Below the pieces are notes generated by a model. It did no database searches and was not told where the DNA came from. It saw only the letters and a list, made by a program, of their open reading frames with translations. Below, in pieces: positions 14,310 through 16,414 of a DNA stretch of 16,414 bases. Every line of letters starts with the position of its first letter. Position 1 is the stretch's first letter. The DNA comes from Candidatus Paenalcaligenes intestinipullorum. Lineage in GTDB: Bacteria > Pseudomonadota > Gammaproteobacteria > Burkholderiales > Burkholderiaceae_B. Made by a program: the position numbers and the translations under genes. The stretch lies in NCBI GenBank assembly GCA_019120675.1, contig DWUQ01000037.1, positions 1 through 16,414 of the forward strand, given 5' to 3'.

Positions 14310-15038
14310 ATGAAAAATCAACCTATTACTCGTAAAATTCTTGTTGTCGATGACGACCCACGCCTTCGTGACTTGCTCCGACGCTATTTATCCGAGCAGG
14401 GGTTCAACGTTTACGTGGCCGAGGATGGCAAGGAAATGACCAAGCTTTGGCAACGTGAGCATTTTGACCTATTGGTGCTTGATTTAATGCTACCGGGCGA
14501 AGACGGCCTGTCGATCTGTCGACGCTTGCGTGGTGGTCACGACAACACCCCTATTATAATGTTGACCGCCAAGGCCGAAGAAATCGACCGTATTGTCGGC
14601 CTAGAAATGGGTGCAGACGATTACTTAGTCAAACCCTTCAACCCTCGCGAATTGCTCGCTCGCGTCAACGCCATTTTACGTCGTCGTGGCAGCGATGAGC
14701 ACCCTGGCGCCCCTAGCCAAGACAACGAATCCATTGAGTTCGGCCCTTACACCTTAAATCTATCCACGCGTAGCCTGACTAAAGGTGAGGAGGTTGTGCC
14801 GATTACCACTGGGGAATTCTCGGTATTAAAAGTTTTTGCTCGCCATCCTAAAGTCCCGCTATCTCGTGATAAGCTAATGGAACTTGCCCGTGGACGGGAA
14901 TACGAAGCGTTTGATCGTAGTCTGGATGTACAAATTTCCCGCTTACGCAAATTAATTGAGCCCAACCCTTCAAAGCCTATCTATATTCAAACTGTTTGGG
15001 GCTTGGGTTACGTCTTTATTCCTGACGGGGGCAACTAA
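14310..15038 (+). CDS. ompR: OmpR-family response regulator (OmpR/RisA type)
   Basis: 242-residue two-component response regulator. Receiver domain 9-125: acidic pocket D14-D16, phosphoacceptor D58 (LLVLDLMLPGEDG), T86 and K108 in LVKPFNP. A short linker precedes a winged-helix DNA-binding domain of OmpR/PhoB type (about 145-240, ending VWGLGYVFIP). The sequence is very like Bordetella RisA and E. coli OmpR, including RRYLSEQGFNV and REHFDLLVLDLMLPGEDGL, so it should control envelope, porin or osmotic and acid responses. A sensor kinase gene begins 14 bases downstream. The start is the ATG at 14310 with no clear ribosome-binding site. Upstream sequence suggests autoregulation. Confidence 0.96.
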   Translation: MKNQPITRKILVVDDDPRLRDLLRRYLSEQGFNVYVAEDGKEMTKLWQREHFDLLVLDLMLPGEDGLSICRRLRGGHDNTPIIMLTAKAEEIDRIVGLEMGADDYLVKPFNPRELLARVNAILRRRGSDEHPGAPSQDNESIEFGPYTLNLSTRSLTKGEEVVPITTGEFSVLKVFARHPKVPLSRDKLMELARGREYEAFDRSLDVQISRLRKLIEPNPSKPIYIQTVWGLGYVFIPDGGN

Positions 15039-15052
15039 CCTCTTTCTGTCCC

Positions 15053-16414
15053 ATGACCGAGACCACCGACGTCAACGCTAACTCTGATGCCGAAACTTGG
15101 GTGCAGCCTACGCGACCTAGGTTTCGGCTCGGTCTATTTAGCCGCTCCTTTTTGCTGCTAGCGGTACTGATGCTGATCAGCCTAGGGGCTTGGCTACAGG
15201 TTTTCTTCAGCATGGAAGAAGGGCCACGTGCCCAGCAAATGGCTCAGCGCGCCACTTCCTCAGTCGGTATTACACGCTCGGCCTTAGCCTATGCACCTCC
15301 GCATGTTCGCCCTGCGCTCTTACTCGACTTAGCCACCAAAGAAGGTCTACGGGTGCAGCCCCGCGAGGCCAACGATGTGTTGGAGCCCTTGCCCTCCTCC
15401 ACCTATTGGCAAACCGTTTACGAAGAAGTCCGTCACGGCTTAGGCAATCAAACCCTCATGATGTGGTCGGTGAATAGCATGCCAGGGATTTGGGTCTCCT
15501 TTACTGCCAGTGACGAAGAGTACTGGATGGTGTTTGAGCGCGAGCAGCTGAGCCTCACCGCAGGCACCGAATGGTTGGGCTGGGGGGGCACCGCTTTATT
15601 CTTAGCACTGGTGGGGGCCGCAGTCAGTGTGCGCTTTGTAAACGCCCCCTTGCAACGTTTGGGCAAAGTCGCTCAACAATTAGCGCGTGGGGTTCAGCCT
15701 TCTCCTTTACCTGAACGCGGACCCAGCGAGATCCGCGATCTGAATATCGCCTTTAATCGCATGGCCCGCGATATCCGCCAAGCCGAAGCCGATCGTGAAA
15801 TCATGCTAGCAGGGATTTCTCATGATTTGCGCACGCCTTTAGCGCGTATGCGCTTAGAAATTGAACTCAGCAATGTCAGCGACAGCACCCGCCAGGCCAT
15901 TGATGAGGACTTAGCCCAAATCGATCACAGTATTGGCCAACTTATGGAGTACGCACGCCCTGCGGCAGCGGTCCCCCCAGGAGGGGTAGATCTGAGTACG
16001 GCACTCAACGAGCTGATTGATCGTGAGCGCTCCCATACGGAAAGCCTTGGTGGGGAGTTACGCGCCGATATCCAAAATAACCTCTATGCCCGCATTCAAG
16101 CCAACGACTTAAAGCGGATCGTGAGCAATTTGATTGAAAATGCGCGTCGCTATGGTCGCAGCCCTGACGACGACAAGGCTCATATTTATGTACGAGCCCA
16201 CGCTCAAGGCACTACCATTCATATTGACGTGCAAGACCAAGGCACAGGCATCTCCCCCAAGGACGTGGAGCGTTTATTGCGGCCTTTCTCACGTGGCGAG
16301 TCCGCACGTACTGGGGTAAGCGGCGCAGGCTTAGGCTTGTCGATTGTTGAGCGCTTGCTGGGTCATATTGATGGCAAGCTTGAGCTGATTTCGCCACCCG
16401 GTGGTGGGCTGACT
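15053..16414 (+). CDS. envZ: EnvZ/RisS-like sensor histidine kinase, 3'-truncated by the window edge
   Basis: Open from the ATG at 15053 to the right edge (454 codons, no stop), so only the far C-terminus is missing. N-terminal cytoplasmic tail, first membrane helix about 32-53, periplasmic sensor of roughly 120 residues, second helix about 174-194, HAMP domain about 191-243, and the H-box AGISHDLRTPLARMRLE with phospho-acceptor H257. The ATPase domain has the N-box NLIENA (N359/N363), G1 DQGTGI (395-400), F-box PFSRG (411-415) and G2 GAGLGLSIV (424-432). The H-box is EnvZ-like. It would phosphorylate the OmpR homologue encoded 14 bases upstream. The Bordetella counterpart is RisS, for which I recall that some Bordetella species carry a broken copy; here the frame is intact as far as seen. 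The start ATG has a weak ribosome site. Confidence 0.95.
   Translation, partial: MTETTDVNANSDAETWVQPTRPRFRLGLFSRSFLLLAVLMLISLGAWLQVFFSMEEGPRAQQMAQRATSSVGITRSALAYAPPHVRPALLLDLATKEGLRVQPREANDVLEPLPSSTYWQTVYEEVRHGLGNQTLMMWSVNSMPGIWVSFTASDEEYWMVFEREQLSLTAGTEWLGWGGTALFLALVGAAVSVRFVNAPLQRLGKVAQQLARGVQPSPLPERGPSEIRDLNIAFNRMARDIRQAEADREIMLAGISHDLRTPLARMRLEIELSNVSDSTRQAIDEDLAQIDHSIGQLMEYARPAAAVPPGGVDLSTALNELIDRERSHTESLGGELRADIQNNLYARIQANDLKRIVSNLIENARRYGRSPDDDKAHIYVRAHAQGTTIHIDVQDQGTGISPKDVERLLRPFSRGESARTGVSGAGLGLSIVERLLGHIDGKLELISPPGGGLT

Noticed and set aside
1..16414. Mobile elements, CRISPR arrays, tRNA or rRNA genes, toxin-antitoxin or defence genes
   Set aside because: I looked for transposase or integrase motifs, regularly spaced repeats, tRNA-like cloverleaf ends and small paired genes and found none; gene content is core housekeeping.

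Overview
The window looks like a housekeeping segment of a betaproteobacterial chromosome, most likely Burkholderiales/Alcaligenaceae (relatives of Bordetella and Alcaligenes), with moderate GC. This rests on gene content and order: smc-zipA-ligA as one transcription unit (an SMC rather than a MukB condensin), tsaB-rimI-UDG as another, an msrB-yciB-bolA-ppiC cluster, lplT, and an OmpR/EnvZ pair whose regulator resembles Bordetella RisA. The assignment is inferred from remembered family sequences, not from a search.

Layout from left to right. (1) Bases 1-571 hold the 3' part of nth (endonuclease III) with an apparent frameshift within the first 31 bases. (2) Bases 572-772 are a non-coding, palindrome-rich gap. 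(3) Bases 773-1423 encode a small LivF-like ABC ATPase whose nucleotide-binding motifs are all degraded although the frame is open. (4) Bases 1550-3599 are a tight plus-strand operon: msrB (methionine sulfoxide repair), yciB (inner-membrane septation protein), a bolA-family gene and a periplasmic parvulin-type prolyl isomerase. (5) Bases 3573-10245 are the minus-strand operon smc-zipA-ligA (chromosome condensation, division, DNA ligation), converging on the isomerase gene with a 27-base tail overlap. (6) A 212-base divergent intergenic region separates smc from lplT (10458-11777), a lysophospholipid importer. (7) Bases 11785-13982 are a minus-strand operon tsaB-rimI-UDG whose genes overlap by 4 or abut with 0 bases; it converges on lplT. 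(8) Bases 13983-14309 are a regulatory gap with a good sigma70-like promoter overlapping an OmpR-box-like sequence. (9) Bases 14310-16414 hold ompR/risA and its sensor kinase, the kinase running off the right edge.

I see no transposase, integrase, prophage, tRNA, rRNA or CRISPR array, and no clear new biological system. The points most worth a second look are the motif-less ABC ATPase, a family-4-type uracil-DNA glycosylase with an altered catalytic motif, nested inverted repeats between nth and the ABC gene, an OmpR-box-like promoter in front of ompR, hairpins buried in the opposing gene at both convergent junctions, and the disrupted start of the visible nth.
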